Notes under the pieces: model-generated
Databases searched by the model: none
What the model saw: the letters and a program-made list of their open reading frames with translations, nothing else
Told to the model about the DNA's origin: nothing
NCBI RefSeq assembly: GCF_003333265.1
Contig: NZ_QOLB01000161.1
Coordinates: 1-59,256 of the forward strand
Direction of reading: 5' to 3'
Length of the DNA stretch: 59,256 nucleotides
Origin: Candidatus Halocynthiibacter alkanivorans
Lineage (GTDB): Bacteria > Pseudomonadota > Alphaproteobacteria > Rhodobacterales > Rhodobacteraceae
Shown here: positions 34,921-43,726 of the stretch, one piece after another
How positions within the stretch are numbered: the first letter of the stretch is position 1
Layout of the letters: the number at the start of each line of letters is the position of its first letter
Position numbers and translations under genes: made by a program

Positions 34921-35727
34921 TCAATTATCACCAGACGATGTGATTATGGTAAGTGCCCCGCCGGGCGTGATTTTGACCGCGCTCAACTTCCCAGACGTAT
35001 ATGCCCCCGTATCCGCGTCGGTCCGGGCCTCTGTAAACAGTACCTTATCCACAGGTATATGGCCATGAACCGCGTGTATCAGACGTGCCTGAGCATCCAG
35101 CAGCGTCGGATCTCCCCAGAGCAGATCTTCCTTTTTCTGATCCGCAACAGGTTTCGCCCCGTCATAGCCTGCGTGAGAAAACAGATACTCTCCGACAGAA
35201 AGACTGACTGGAAGTTGCTCCAGAAACGTGCGGTGAGACTGAGGAATACAGACATCTGACATCTGCTTCAGACGGGTTTCAGATAATGCAAAGCCAAGGC
35301 CTGCGTAAGGCACCATCCCATAAGACAACAGTGTTTCACGCCCGCCAAACCCAAGCCAGGACATATTCCATGATGGCGCATTCAGGAATTGCAGCATCAT
35401 CTCCTCGTGGTTCCCCATCAGAGTCAGACGCTGAAATCCTGCAGGAGCGGGTTGCAGAAGATGCTCGATCATTTCAGCACTTTGCGCGCCGCGATCCACG
35501 ATGTCACCAAGCAGAACAATAAGTTTTCGCCCCGGTGTCCCTGCCCCGTCCGCGATGATTTTTGTTTCCAGCGCGAGATACAGCTCCAGGCAACCGTGAA
35601 CATCGCCAACGACATATATGGCCGCCGGAAATGTTGTCAGCGACACCCGCCTGATCGTGCTTTCATCTTCATTTGACCGTTGAGGGCGGCCAAAGACGCG
35701 TGCCAGCAAGGATAGTTTACCAACCAT
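34921..35727 (-). CDS. PPP-family serine/threonine-type metallophosphatase
   Basis: This 268-residue dinuclear-metal phosphatase has the full signature set of the PPP/calcineurin superfamily: YVVGDVHGCLELYLALE, VLLGDIVDRGAQSAEMIEHLL, LMGNHEEMMLQFL, FSHAGYDG and HAVHGHIPV. Similar short bacterial enzymes include lambda phosphatase and PrpA. Its ATG at 35727 lies inside the end of the O-antigen-ligase-like gene, so it is co-translated with it, and the BY-kinase gene follows. It may dephosphorylate that kinase or another protein of the export machinery, in place of the usual low-molecular-weight Tyr phosphatase. This is inference from position. Confidence 0.9.
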   Translation of the reverse strand: MVGKLSLLARVFGRPQRSNEDESTIRRVSLTTFPAAIYVVGDVHGCLELYLALETKIIADGAGTPGRKLIVLLGDIVDRGAQSAEMIEHLLQPAPAGFQRLTLMGNHEEMMLQFLNAPSWNMSWLGFGGRETLLSYGMVPYAGLGFALSETRLKQMSDVCIPQSHRTFLEQLPVSLSVGEYLFSHAGYDGAKPVADQKKEDLLWGDPTLLDAQARLIHAVHGHIPVDKVLFTEARTDADTGAYTSGKLSAVKITPGGALTIITSSGDN

Positions 35728-37192
35728 CGGACCGGGCCCTCTTCCGGCGCAGCTGCGCCGCGCCCATACCAAGGATCGTCAGAAACAAAAACACATTGGC
35801 TTCCATCTCCAGACTGAAATCAACAAGTGAATGAAACGCGCCCAGCACTACGATCCCGGCGGCGGCAACTGAAATAGCATAGTCGTTTTTGCGACTTCGC
35901 AGGACCCGGACGATCCGCAGCGTGATGTACATCACAGCAATCAGCGGCAGCGATCCAACAATCAGGCCCATTTCCGCCCAAAGCGTCAGATAGGTAGAAT
36001 GTGCGTATTCCCAGGTCACGGAAACAGACAACGGAGGCCTGTGAAACAGTTCAAACGCCGCACGGAAATTATCCAGCCCGTAGCCTGTCCAGGGGCGCTC
36101 CCGGATCATACCAAGCGTCTGGCGCCATAATTGAACGCGGGTTTCGCCGTTTTGAACGGTGAACAGAGACCGTTCAATCAGCGCCCGCCCAAAAAGGACA
36201 AGTGTAGCAACGACGGCCAGCACACCAATGCCCAGCGCCTGTAAAACGGCGCGCGCGGAGTTACCCGTACCTTTGCTGCGCATAACTACAAACGCAACCA
36301 AGGCCCCCAGAAACGTCGCAAAAACCCCCATGCGCGATTGCGACGCAAGAAGTGCCAGAGCAATTAACATCAGGTACATCCACAAAAAGACTGTTTCAAG
36401 CAGGTCCGGACTTGCCATGCTGTTACGACCAGGCCTGCGCATATGCGGACGGTTTGCGCGCTCCATCGTCAAACATAACCCCAGAATCTGCCCCATTCCC
36501 ATAAACGTGGCAAATGAGTTGCGGTTGATAAAGGTCCCTGTCGCCGCACCAATATACGCGGTCTTTTCGCCCCAGAAAAACTGGTCGCCAAAGAGCGTGA
36601 GCGAAACCATGGCCCACACCGCATGTGCCACAAGGCCAAAAAACAAAGTCCACGCCATACGTCTGATCCGTGTCGCCTGTGTAGTCACTTCCAGAACCAA
36701 CATGAACAACGCGCCGTAACTGGCAAATCGCAATGCTCCCAGGATCGTTGCGCGCGGCACCAGGGAAATTGTCTCCGGTATTAAACCATTCGATTGAAAA
36801 AGCCCCAACGGAAGGATTTGCAACAGGGCAAACAGCCCGAAAGAAACGCCGGCAATAAATACAGGCCTGTGGGCGGCAGACCGCAATGGTCGCTTTGGAT
36901 CCAAACGACTGAGTGTCACGATCTGGACTATGAGCGCCAGGTTCAAGACAAACGACCAGACCATCCATGGCACGGGACGATTGGATCCCATTGGAATGGG
37001 GGCGATCAGAACCAGCGCCACAAGGAACAGCGCCATCCGGTCATTAAATGTGCTGACCGTGCGTGCGCCTGACTTGCTTCGCCCGCTCTCCTTGACGATC
37101 TCAGTCCCGAAGCTCAATTTTTCGGTCGGCTGAACGCCATCAGGCCCGGTCGCTGGATATTCCAACGTCGATTTTCGCCGGCCGGGTTTCAT
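35717..37192 (-). CDS. O-antigen ligase/polymerase-like membrane protein (Wzy_C)
   Basis: This 491-residue protein has about 11-12 hydrophobic helices starting near residue 50 (MALFLVALVLIAPIPMGSN) and a periplasmic loop with ETRVQLWRQTLGMIRERPWTGYGLDNFRAAF and YAHSTYLTLWAEMGLI. This is the RxxxW...G.G...HN/HS pattern of the Wzy_C/WaaL family. It probably polymerises or ligates the exopolysaccharide repeat. The first ~45 residues are hydrophilic and basic. It overlaps its upstream neighbour by ATGA and its downstream phosphatase gene by several bases. Confidence 0.87.
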   Translation of the reverse strand: MKPGRRKSTLEYPATGPDGVQPTEKLSFGTEIVKESGRSKSGARTVSTFNDRMALFLVALVLIAPIPMGSNRPVPWMVWSFVLNLALIVQIVTLSRLDPKRPLRSAAHRPVFIAGVSFGLFALLQILPLGLFQSNGLIPETISLVPRATILGALRFASYGALFMLVLEVTTQATRIRRMAWTLFFGLVAHAVWAMVSLTLFGDQFFWGEKTAYIGAATGTFINRNSFATFMGMGQILGLCLTMERANRPHMRRPGRNSMASPDLLETVFLWMYLMLIALALLASQSRMGVFATFLGALVAFVVMRSKGTGNSARAVLQALGIGVLAVVATLVLFGRALIERSLFTVQNGETRVQLWRQTLGMIRERPWTGYGLDNFRAAFELFHRPPLSVSVTWEYAHSTYLTLWAEMGLIVGSLPLIAVMYITLRIVRVLRSRKNDYAISVAAAGIVVLGAFHSLVDFSLEMEANVFLFLTILGMGAAQLRRKRARSDGW

Positions 37193-37866
37193 TGGCTCAG
37201 GTCCTGCGCCTGACGCCGTTTGCGAACCTCATTGAGGAATTTATTCTGTACCTGCGATGGTTGCTGCCCGGCGGCCTGAAGTACGGCGTCCTGAACCGCT
37301 GGGAAGCGCACAAAACGATCGGCCACGACTTTTCGGGTACTCCATTCACCCAATAGCACCGTTACATCCCGCTCAAATCCTTCCTTCGCCGCATCACTCA
37401 GTTGGTCAAATGCACCGATCGAAATGTCCATGCGCCGGCTCGCAAGCCATCCCTCAAACGCAGCAGTCTGGCGCGCCAGGATTAAGGCCCGGTCAAACCC
37501 GTCCTGGTCTCCCAGTCTCGAATAAGAAACCGCCGCAGCCAGGTGCGCGACGGACATCGAAGGGCTTGCCGCAAGAATTTTCTGCGCAAGTAATAAACAC
37601 GACAGAGCAAGAGCCTCACGGCCCGGTTCAGGATACATACGCGCGCCGAGAGACGTTTGACCAGCATAACACCTGTTCATCAGCCGAACCTGAGAACTAA
37701 TTGCATAGGGGATAGAACCTGGCTTGCCTCGCCTGAATTCAAGCATCTGCTGATCGAGAGGCGCGGCATCCGCCTGATAGGCAATATATTCCGCGCGGCC
37801 GATAACCAAAGACCCCGCCATCACAGCAAGTGCACCAGGTAAAATTGCAATGCGGAACATCTTCAT
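37189..37866 (-). CDS. Membrane-anchored or exported protein of unknown function in the EPS operon
   Basis: This is a 225-residue protein with an N-terminal hydrophobic segment (FRIAILPGALAVMAGSLVIG) and a helical remainder rich in Ala and Arg. Three or four repeated helix pairs (LALSCLLLAQKILAASPSMSVAHLAAAVSYSRLG, DRALILARQTAAFEGWLASRR) suggest a TPR-like solenoid. I do not recognise the family. The stop overlaps the next gene (ATGA), and the position at the head of the ligase-phosphatase-kinase operon suggests a role in polymer assembly. Confidence 0.75.
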   Translation of the reverse strand: MKMFRIAILPGALAVMAGSLVIGRAEYIAYQADAAPLDQQMLEFRRGKPGSIPYAISSQVRLMNRCYAGQTSLGARMYPEPGREALALSCLLLAQKILAASPSMSVAHLAAAVSYSRLGDQDGFDRALILARQTAAFEGWLASRRMDISIGAFDQLSDAAKEGFERDVTVLLGEWSTRKVVADRFVRFPAVQDAVLQAAGQQPSQVQNKFLNEVRKRRQAQDLSQ

Positions 37867-38080
37867 TGTGAAAATCCGCCAACATAAGGCCTAAAAAATA
37901 TTTATTGGCCGCAACCCACTGTTTGAGAAAAATAATAAGACGCGCGGCTTGATATCAATCCAGTATCGCATACCAGATCCTGATATTGTTAGTGATTTTC
38001 AAATTTCCTTACACTAATGTGCTTCGCGCATAAGCAGGCCAGTTTATTACACACAGATTTTTTCTGTATGAGGCTACCCC

Positions 38081-38494
38081 ATGAAAAACATCGTTATTGC
38101 AATATCCTTCGCCGCAGTGGGCGCGATCTCGACTCCCTCTGCAGCACGCGCGCAGGCTGCCACTTTTGATTCTGCACAGGTGACCGCTGTTTGTGCGGCC
38201 TCGTCCACACAGTGTCAGGCACTCGTCGCTCAGATCATCGCCCAGTTGAAGGTCGCAGAATTGTCCGCCGCGGCCATAAATACACAGCTTGGTGTTCTCG
38301 CCTCTTCCATTGTGACTGCGGCCCAGGAAACGCCCGCTGTTGCCGCTGCGCTTGCTGATACGTTGCGGACCGTCGCAGTCGCGTCAACGGATCCCACTCA
38401 GGCCGAGCAAATTCGCGAGGTTGCGACAATTGCCTCCGAAGGTGGCGCCGGTTCCGTAGACACAACCACCGCCGTGGGCGCCAGCCCTGCATAA
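38081..38494 (+). CDS. Small secreted Ala-rich protein of unknown function
   Basis: This 137-residue protein has a clear signal peptide (MKNIVIAISFAAVGAISTPS then AARAQA) and a mature part of helices rich in Ala, Thr, Val and Gln with two close cysteines (VCAASSTQC) that could form a disulfide. The end (GGAGSVDTTTAVGASPA) looks disordered. GAGG is seven bases upstream of the ATG. It is divergent from the polysaccharide operon and may be an accessory surface protein. No family is recognised. Confidence 0.75.
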   Translation: MKNIVIAISFAAVGAISTPSAARAQAATFDSAQVTAVCAASSTQCQALVAQIIAQLKVAELSAAAINTQLGVLASSIVTAAQETPAVAAALADTLRTVAVASTDPTQAEQIREVATIASEGGAGSVDTTTAVGASPA

Positions 38495-38547
38495 ATGTTT
38501 CGACCTGAATGCTGGAAAGCGTTCGAAATATCGGGCGTTTTCTGTGA

Positions 38548-39075
38548 TTATGCGCATTCAGAAATGCCCATCCGGATTAGCTCGCGGCCACTCATCTCAT
38601 AAAACCCGACTGTAATCATACGCCCGGTTTCCATGTACCAATGGCGCAACGACGCCGGATAATAAGATCCCATAACCGCAGACCAGTACTCGAATTCCCT
38701 GGGCGGCAGAGCGAAGCCATATCGCGACGAACCCGGGCCATGAAAACCGAATGTTACATCTGCCATGACGCAAGTGTCCTGAAGCCCCAGATACATCGTA
38801 CAGGCAGACATGCAATAACCGCTGCGAATTTCGACATGTCGCCCCGAACGCCGGATTTTTTCGATCAGCGCAACGCGCTGCGCGAGGTTCCCCCCAGGAT
38901 CATCCCGCACAATTATGCCGTGGGTTTTTTGTGCCGCCTCCACGGGCAGCGACAACAGGAAAATGGCCAAAACCGGCGCCGCCAGCAACATTAGTGCTCG
39001 ACCAGGGGCGTAAAACAATGCAGCAGGCCGGTGCAGCCAACGCGCGTCGTCCCCTTGCAAGCGATGCAGTGTCAT
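38548..39075 (-). CDS. ClpP-like periplasmic protein (COG3904-like)
   Basis: This 175-residue protein has a membrane or signal segment (ALMLLAAPVLAIFLLSLPVEAAQ) followed by a ClpP/crotonase-like fold. DDPGGNLAQRVALIEKIRRSG, then SGYCMSACTMYLGLQDTCVM with Ser in the nucleophile position of the family, and FGFHGPGSSRYG with the His. A final Asp is not obvious. Such periplasmic ClpP-domain proteins are common in Rhodobacterales with unknown targets. The start at 39075 is chosen because the 55 residues before it in the longer frame look non-coding. Convergent with the small secreted gene. Confidence 0.7.
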   Translation of the reverse strand: MTLHRLQGDDARWLHRPAALFYAPGRALMLLAAPVLAIFLLSLPVEAAQKTHGIIVRDDPGGNLAQRVALIEKIRRSGRHVEIRSGYCMSACTMYLGLQDTCVMADVTFGFHGPGSSRYGFALPPREFEYWSAVMGSYYPASLRHWYMETGRMITVGFYEMSGRELIRMGISECA

Positions 39076-39639
39076 GGTTTCACCATACTGGCGCACGTAC
39101 CCGCCGCGACATGACGACAAGCCCGTCTCGTCGCCTGTAATGATCAAACCTTCGCCGCGTAAAAATGTTCTTATCGTGACGCCCGGAAGATGCCACCATT
39201 TGATGAAAATTTTAGGGACCGCGCCCGCAACCCGTGGCACGAATCGCAGCGACTCACGGCCGGGCCATCACCAGTTCAGACAATTATTGTTGTCTGTTTC
39301 GTCTCGAAATCGCGTCATTCAGAGACACGTTTAGCGGTTTTTTTAAGTCAAATTTCAACCGGCTAACAGGCAAGACCAGCGCCAGATTCGCCGGTGTTTA
39401 AGGTCCGGAAGCACCGGTTAAAAATGCTGCAAATTAAACTGATTACCGTACCACACAAATCAGAACGACCAATAATTCCGCTTCGTTTCCGGCGCCGTCA
39501 GCAAGATAATTTCGCGTCCAAAGTTCGCCCGCGATCGCCTTAAAGGCGTAACGCTTCATTAAGAATCGCTCGACTTTTTTGTCAATTAGGGCTAAATAAA
39601 TCTGGGGTCTCTTAATCGGTTTACTTACCGCTTTCATTA
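39076..39639. other. Intergenic region upstream of the sugar transferase, with an inverted repeat
   Basis: CAGACAA (39277-39283) and TTGTCTG (39290-39296) form a perfect 7-bp inverted repeat around TTATTG, about 340 bases before the sugar transferase start, a candidate regulator site. A 78-codon minus-strand frame (39443-39679) has no ribosome binding site or family match and I do not call it. The stretch is AT-richer than its surroundings, as expected for a promoter region. Confidence 0.4.
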
Positions 39640-40326
39640 GTGAGGTCCGATGTTGTGATTGATATTTCGGCAACGACATCCGCCAAACATCAGGTTCTTT
39701 TTTCGTTTCGTTCGACGCTGTATTCGCGTTTCGGAAAACGAATTTTTGACCTGCTGCTCGCGCTCCTGCTTTTGCCAGTAATCAGCCCGGTTATTCTGAT
39801 GCTTTGGTTGATTGTCAGTTGTGACGGTGGTTCCGGTTTTTTTGGCCATACGAGAACCGGCAGAAATGGCCAGGAGTTCCGCTGCTGGAAGATCCGTTCA
39901 ATGGTTTTGGACGCGGAACTTACCCTCAAAGACCACCTGGCCAGCGAGCCCGTCGCCGCAAGGGAGTGGCTGAGAAATTTCAAACTTGTTGACGACCCGC
40001 GCATTACCAAATTCGGCAGTTTTATCCGCAAAACAAGCCTGGATGAACTTCCTCAAATTCTGAACGTATTAAAAGGGGAAATGAGCTTTGTCGGTCCGCG
40101 CCCGGTCACGCAGAGAGAGTTGAGAAAATATGGCCTGTCCAGGAGTGCTTATCTTGCGACGACACCAGGAATTACCGGCCTTTGGCAAGTGTCCGGCAGG
40201 AATTCTGCCAGCTACGACGAGCGCGTTGAATTCGATACCCGATACGCTCAAAGGAAAAGCTTTGCTCTGGACTTATGGATCATATCGCAAACCGCAACTG
40301 CTGTGCTCAAGCAAACCGGGCAGTGA
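39640..40326 (+). CDS. Exopolysaccharide undecaprenyl-phosphate sugar phosphotransferase (ExoY/WbaP-like)
   Basis: This 228-residue membrane enzyme moves a sugar-1-phosphate from a nucleotide sugar onto undecaprenyl phosphate, starting the repeat unit. The helix KRIFDLLLALLLLPVISPVILMLW is the re-entrant segment. FGHTRTGRNGQEFRCWKIRSMV, KLVDDPRITKFGSFIRKTSLDELPQILNVLKG, SFVGPRPVT and PGITGLWQVSGRN are the family motifs including the catalytic DE pair. It starts at GTG (39640). A GTG at 39655 is also possible. It is the first gene of the rightward polymer set. Confidence 0.92.
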   Translation: MRSDVVIDISATTSAKHQVLFSFRSTLYSRFGKRIFDLLLALLLLPVISPVILMLWLIVSCDGGSGFFGHTRTGRNGQEFRCWKIRSMVLDAELTLKDHLASEPVAAREWLRNFKLVDDPRITKFGSFIRKTSLDELPQILNVLKGEMSFVGPRPVTQRELRKYGLSRSAYLATTPGITGLWQVSGRNSASYDERVEFDTRYAQRKSFALDLWIISQTATAVLKQTGQ

Positions 40327-40700
40327 GTTGTAACGTTCCGGACAGCCGTTGCTCTCAGTTTGATCCACTGCACTTTGGAAACGCTGCTTCGGATGGGACA
40401 TTCACCCGGTTCGCTTAAAGTTGAAAATAAATATCGTTGTGTTTTTTACCAGGGGATTGGAATGAAACGAAGCGCACCTTTGCGCGCAGACAGAATAATG
40501 ACGTCTGCCAACCCGAGTGTATTACGGACCATTGGCAAAGCCAGCGGGAACTCTTTTAGCACGAGATACAACAGGGCTACGGAAATGCGGGTGAAACAGT
40601 AAGCCCTGCATTTGGGGCCGACGCCTCACCAGCGACCAGATACAAAAAGATATGCATCGGACCACAACACAAACTTTGCGGGAAGGAGAGGATGTGACCC
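40327..40700. other. Intergenic region with a possible small ORF
   Basis: About 370 bases. An ATG at 40462 preceded by AGGGGA opens a 46-codon frame to 40602 (MKRSAPLRADRIMTSANPSV onward), basic and without a family. It may be a small gene or chance. No terminator or repeat is clear. The glycosyltransferase ribosome binding site AAGGAGAGG is at 40683-40691. Confidence 0.35.
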
Positions 40701-42005
40701 ATGTATGATTTCAAACAAGTTCGCCCGCATGCATGGCCAGGAACCAATGTATCTCCTCGGATGAATATCCTGGTGCATGACTATGCGGGTCACCCGGCTC
40801 CGGTGGAACTGTCGCGGGAACTTGCGCGGCGTGGCCATCGCGTGACACATGCCTATTTCGCCGCTGACCCAGGCCCCAAGGGCCAGTTACAACGCGCAGA
40901 GAATGATGCTGAGGGGCTGCATTTCCTGCCGTTAGGTGGCGATATTACCTATTCAAAAACCAATTTCATACGGCGACGGTCTGGCGACATAGCCTATGGT
41001 CGTGCACTGGCCAGCCACATTCGAACGACCTGCCCCGATATTGTTATTTCCGGGAATACACCGACTGAATCCCAGGAACGGATCGTTGCAGCGTGTATCG
41101 ATACAGATGTCCCATTTATCTATTGGTGCCAGGACTTCTATTCCATTGCTGCGTCGCGGCTGCTGGCAACGAAACTGCCGGGGCCAGGGCATCTGATAGG
41201 GGGCTATTACCGTTTCCTTGAACGAAGGCAAATGAGACGCGCCACCAAAGTCGTCCACATCACAGACGCGTTCTGTGATCAGACAGATTGCTGGCGCATT
41301 GCGCGAGATAAGGTTTCCGTAATTCCGAATTGGGGCGCCATTGACAAAATCAGTGTTCTGGCCCGCTCGAATTCCTGGGCAGCGGCGCAGGGCATGACGG
41401 CAGAAACGCGATATCTCTATTCCGGTACACTGGCTCTGAAACACAACCCGGCCTTGTTGGCAGCTCTGGCCAACTCATTGCCGGACACTCAGGAGGTTGT
41501 CCTGGTCTCATCCGGGGCTGGCGCTGAAACACTGCTGGCAGCTGTTGCGTCGGGAGAAGTTAAAAATATGCGTGTTTTACCGCTCCAGCCATTTGATCTG
41601 TTTGACGAGGTTCTCGCTTCTGGCGATATTCTGCTGGCTGTGATTGAACGAGAAGCCGGCACCTTCTCAGTGCCATCGAAAATTCTGTCCTACCTTTGTG
41701 CCGGACGCCCGATCGTCCTTGCAGCACCAAAGGACAATCTCGCAGCGAAGATCCTGCTCGAAACCGGCGCCGGTAAAGTCGTCCCGCCCGAAGACATCGA
41801 AAGCTTCGTATCGGCCGCCAGGGCGTATGCTCAATTTCCTGAGACCGCAGTAGCTGCTGGAAAAGCAGGCCGCGCTTACGCGGAGAAGGCTTTTGTCCTT
41901 ACGCCAATAGCAGACAGGTTTGAGCAGGTATTCAGGGCAGCCCGACGTCAGACACAGAATGTCCAATCGCTGCCGGGCCATCGGAAACACATGCGCTCAG
42001 ATTAA
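40701..42005 (+). CDS. Glycosyltransferase family 4 (WcaI/WbuB-like)
   Basis: This 434-residue GT-B glycosyltransferase has an N-terminal Rossmann half (MNILVHDYAGHPAPVELSRELARRGHRVTHAYF), a middle acceptor part (PFIYWCQDFYSIAAS, then HLIGGYYRFLERRQMRRATKVVHIT, which recalls WcaI/WbuB) and a C-terminal donor half (LYSGTLALKHNPALLAAL, REAGTFSVPSKILSYLCAGRPIVLA with the E-x7-E-like motif). It likely adds a sugar, perhaps fucose or a hexose, to the lipid-linked repeat. AAGGAGAGG nine bases upstream supports the ATG at 40701. The Met at 40761 would also leave a complete fold. Confidence 0.88.
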   Translation: MYDFKQVRPHAWPGTNVSPRMNILVHDYAGHPAPVELSRELARRGHRVTHAYFAADPGPKGQLQRAENDAEGLHFLPLGGDITYSKTNFIRRRSGDIAYGRALASHIRTTCPDIVISGNTPTESQERIVAACIDTDVPFIYWCQDFYSIAASRLLATKLPGPGHLIGGYYRFLERRQMRRATKVVHITDAFCDQTDCWRIARDKVSVIPNWGAIDKISVLARSNSWAAAQGMTAETRYLYSGTLALKHNPALLAALANSLPDTQEVVLVSSGAGAETLLAAVASGEVKNMRVLPLQPFDLFDEVLASGDILLAVIEREAGTFSVPSKILSYLCAGRPIVLAAPKDNLAAKILLETGAGKVVPPEDIESFVSAARAYAQFPETAVAAGKAGRAYAEKAFVLTPIADRFEQVFRAARRQTQNVQSLPGHRKHMRSD

Positions 42006-42029
42006 CGCACGTTCTTTTGGGAGATAACA

Positions 42030-42242
42030 ATGCAAGGAACCGTCAGACGCCCGCCAAAACCTGTATCGCGGAAGAGACAATATTATTCTTCTGTTGCTTC
42101 AGGCTTGCGGCGTGCTGGCCAGGCCGCGGTTCACGACGGGTTTTCTCAAGAACCGGTTGCGATAACCGGTCAGACCCCGCCCCGCTTCCGGCGAAGGTTC
42201 GGGCGCGTCTTGCCGTGTCCCCCGGTTCTGGCTCGGGAATGA
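42030..42242 (+). CDS. Possible small basic ORF coupled to the flippase gene
   Basis: This 70-codon frame starts at an ATG with GGGAG six to eight bases upstream and its stop overlaps the flippase ATG (ATGA at 42239-42242). The product (MQGTVRRPPKPVSRKRQYY then RRAGQAAVHDGFSQEP) is basic and Pro/Arg-rich with no family. The flippase itself has no spaced ribosome binding site, so translation of this frame may serve mainly to deliver ribosomes. It could also be chance. Confidence 0.35.
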   Translation: MQGTVRRPPKPVSRKRQYYSSVASGLRRAGQAAVHDGFSQEPVAITGQTPPRFRRRFGRVLPCPPVLARE

Positions 42243-43726
42243 AAACCGGTACAGAGATCATTTTCCAGGTCCGCCGCAATTTCTTGCGGACCGGCGGCGT
42301 GACAATTTTAACCTGTTTCCTGAATGCCACGCTCAACCTGGTACTTCTGGGCTGGTTTGCCCGTGAAGGCGGCGTGGCACTGGTCGGAACTTGGTCGCTG
42401 CTCAACGCGATTCTGATGTATGTGCTGGTACTTGATTTCGGTCTGACGAATGCTTTGACAAGAGTGATTGCAATCAAAGGGGCGGTCGAAGCTGCCCCGT
42501 TGGTCCGCTGGCTTCTGACGCGTCTTGCCGGCCTCATCTGTCTGGGAGTTTCGGCACATTTTCTAATCTGTCTTACCAGCGGGGCTTACAGCGAAATAGT
42601 GATCGCCTGGGGGCTTGCCGGGCTGGCGGCCTGTTTTCAACTGGCTTCGAACTGGCTGATCTGCTTTCGGCTTGGGCGGTACCAACAGTATTATTTCAAC
42701 CTGAAATCAATCGTTCGTGTCGCGGTGCAAACCAGTCTCATTTTCACCTTCTACGCGCCTATTGACCTCCCTGCTCCGGTTCTCTTTGGCGCCGCCTTAG
42801 CATTTGCCGGATTCTGTGAATTGCTGTTCGCGGGATTTATTGTTCGTGGTCCTGATCTTAAGTCTGTCACCGCGGCCACCTCTGCAAATTTTTCCGACAT
42901 ACGGCAACTTTCGCGCGGATTTGGCATGGCTGACGCCATCAACCGGGTCCGACAGCCCGTATTACAAATATTGATCGCTTCCATTGCAGGAAACGCCGCC
43001 CTCGGGGTCTTTACGATCGCGCTGAGAGTTCCAACAGTTTTGAGCCAGTCGGTGAGCGAAGCTATGCGTGTCTTATTTCCCGGCTTGTCAAATCTGCAAA
43101 AATCTAGCGACCGCCCGATTGTAACAATCATGTTGCGGAACGGCTTTTTAGTTCAGCTGCTTATTGTCGTACCTGCCTGCATATTTTTGTTAATTGCCGC
43201 CGAAGATATCTTGGGTCTGTGGCTGGGACAGACGACACAAACCCAAATTTCTGCAACGCGGCTTATCACCATTGGCATTATGATAAACAGCCTCTCAGTC
43301 CCGTTTTTTTGGGCGTTGAATGCCTTTGGATATGCCAACCGGATTGCCTGGGCTGGCCTCGCGGGACTGCTCATCAGCGGTGTATTTGGCACTTCCGCTT
43401 TACTGCTGCTCCCAAATCCAATTCCCACATTTTGCGCAATATATGCATTTTCTCAAATATTGACTGCGGCGCTTATCGCCTGGTGGGCCGAAAGCCGGGC
43501 TGGTCTTTTATTCGCAAGTCTTAGTCAAATTCGCTGGGCAAATATCCTGCTGTTTTGGACGGCATTTATCGTATTTTCCCTGGGACTATTTGCGGGTCTC
43601 ACAGACCACAGCGCGGAATTTCGGCTTGGCTCTGTCAGCCTTATTGTCGCGGCGGCAAGCGCCGTTGTCCTTGGTTCCCTGTATCGCAACGGTGGTTTCC
43701 AACACCCCAATCCGATGGAGCCCTGA
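42239..43726 (+). CDS. Polysaccharide flippase, MOP/Wzx-like
   Basis: This 495-residue membrane protein has about 12-14 helices (ILTCFLNATLNLVLLGWFAREGG; LLFAGFIVRG; ILIASIAGNAALGVFTIALRVPTVLSQSV; FLLIAAEDILGLWLG), the layout of Wzx-type lipid-linked oligosaccharide flippases. It moves the undecaprenyl-linked repeat across the inner membrane. A longer reading from TTG at 42017 exists but its first 74 residues are not membrane-like. The ATG at 42239 begins the normal family start (KTGTEIIFQVRRNFLRTGGV). Confidence 0.85.
   Translation: MKTGTEIIFQVRRNFLRTGGVTILTCFLNATLNLVLLGWFAREGGVALVGTWSLLNAILMYVLVLDFGLTNALTRVIAIKGAVEAAPLVRWLLTRLAGLICLGVSAHFLICLTSGAYSEIVIAWGLAGLAACFQLASNWLICFRLGRYQQYYFNLKSIVRVAVQTSLIFTFYAPIDLPAPVLFGAALAFAGFCELLFAGFIVRGPDLKSVTAATSANFSDIRQLSRGFGMADAINRVRQPVLQILIASIAGNAALGVFTIALRVPTVLSQSVSEAMRVLFPGLSNLQKSSDRPIVTIMLRNGFLVQLLIVVPACIFLLIAAEDILGLWLGQTTQTQISATRLITIGIMINSLSVPFFWALNAFGYANRIAWAGLAGLLISGVFGTSALLLLPNPIPTFCAIYAFSQILTAALIAWWAESRAGLLFASLSQIRWANILLFWTAFIVFSLGLFAGLTDHSAEFRLGSVSLIVAAASAVVLGSLYRNGGFQHPNPMEP

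Noticed and set aside
39443-39679. Minus-strand 78-codon frame before the sugar transferase
   Set aside because: It overlaps the transferase start, lacks a ribosome binding site and looks like promoter DNA read by chance.
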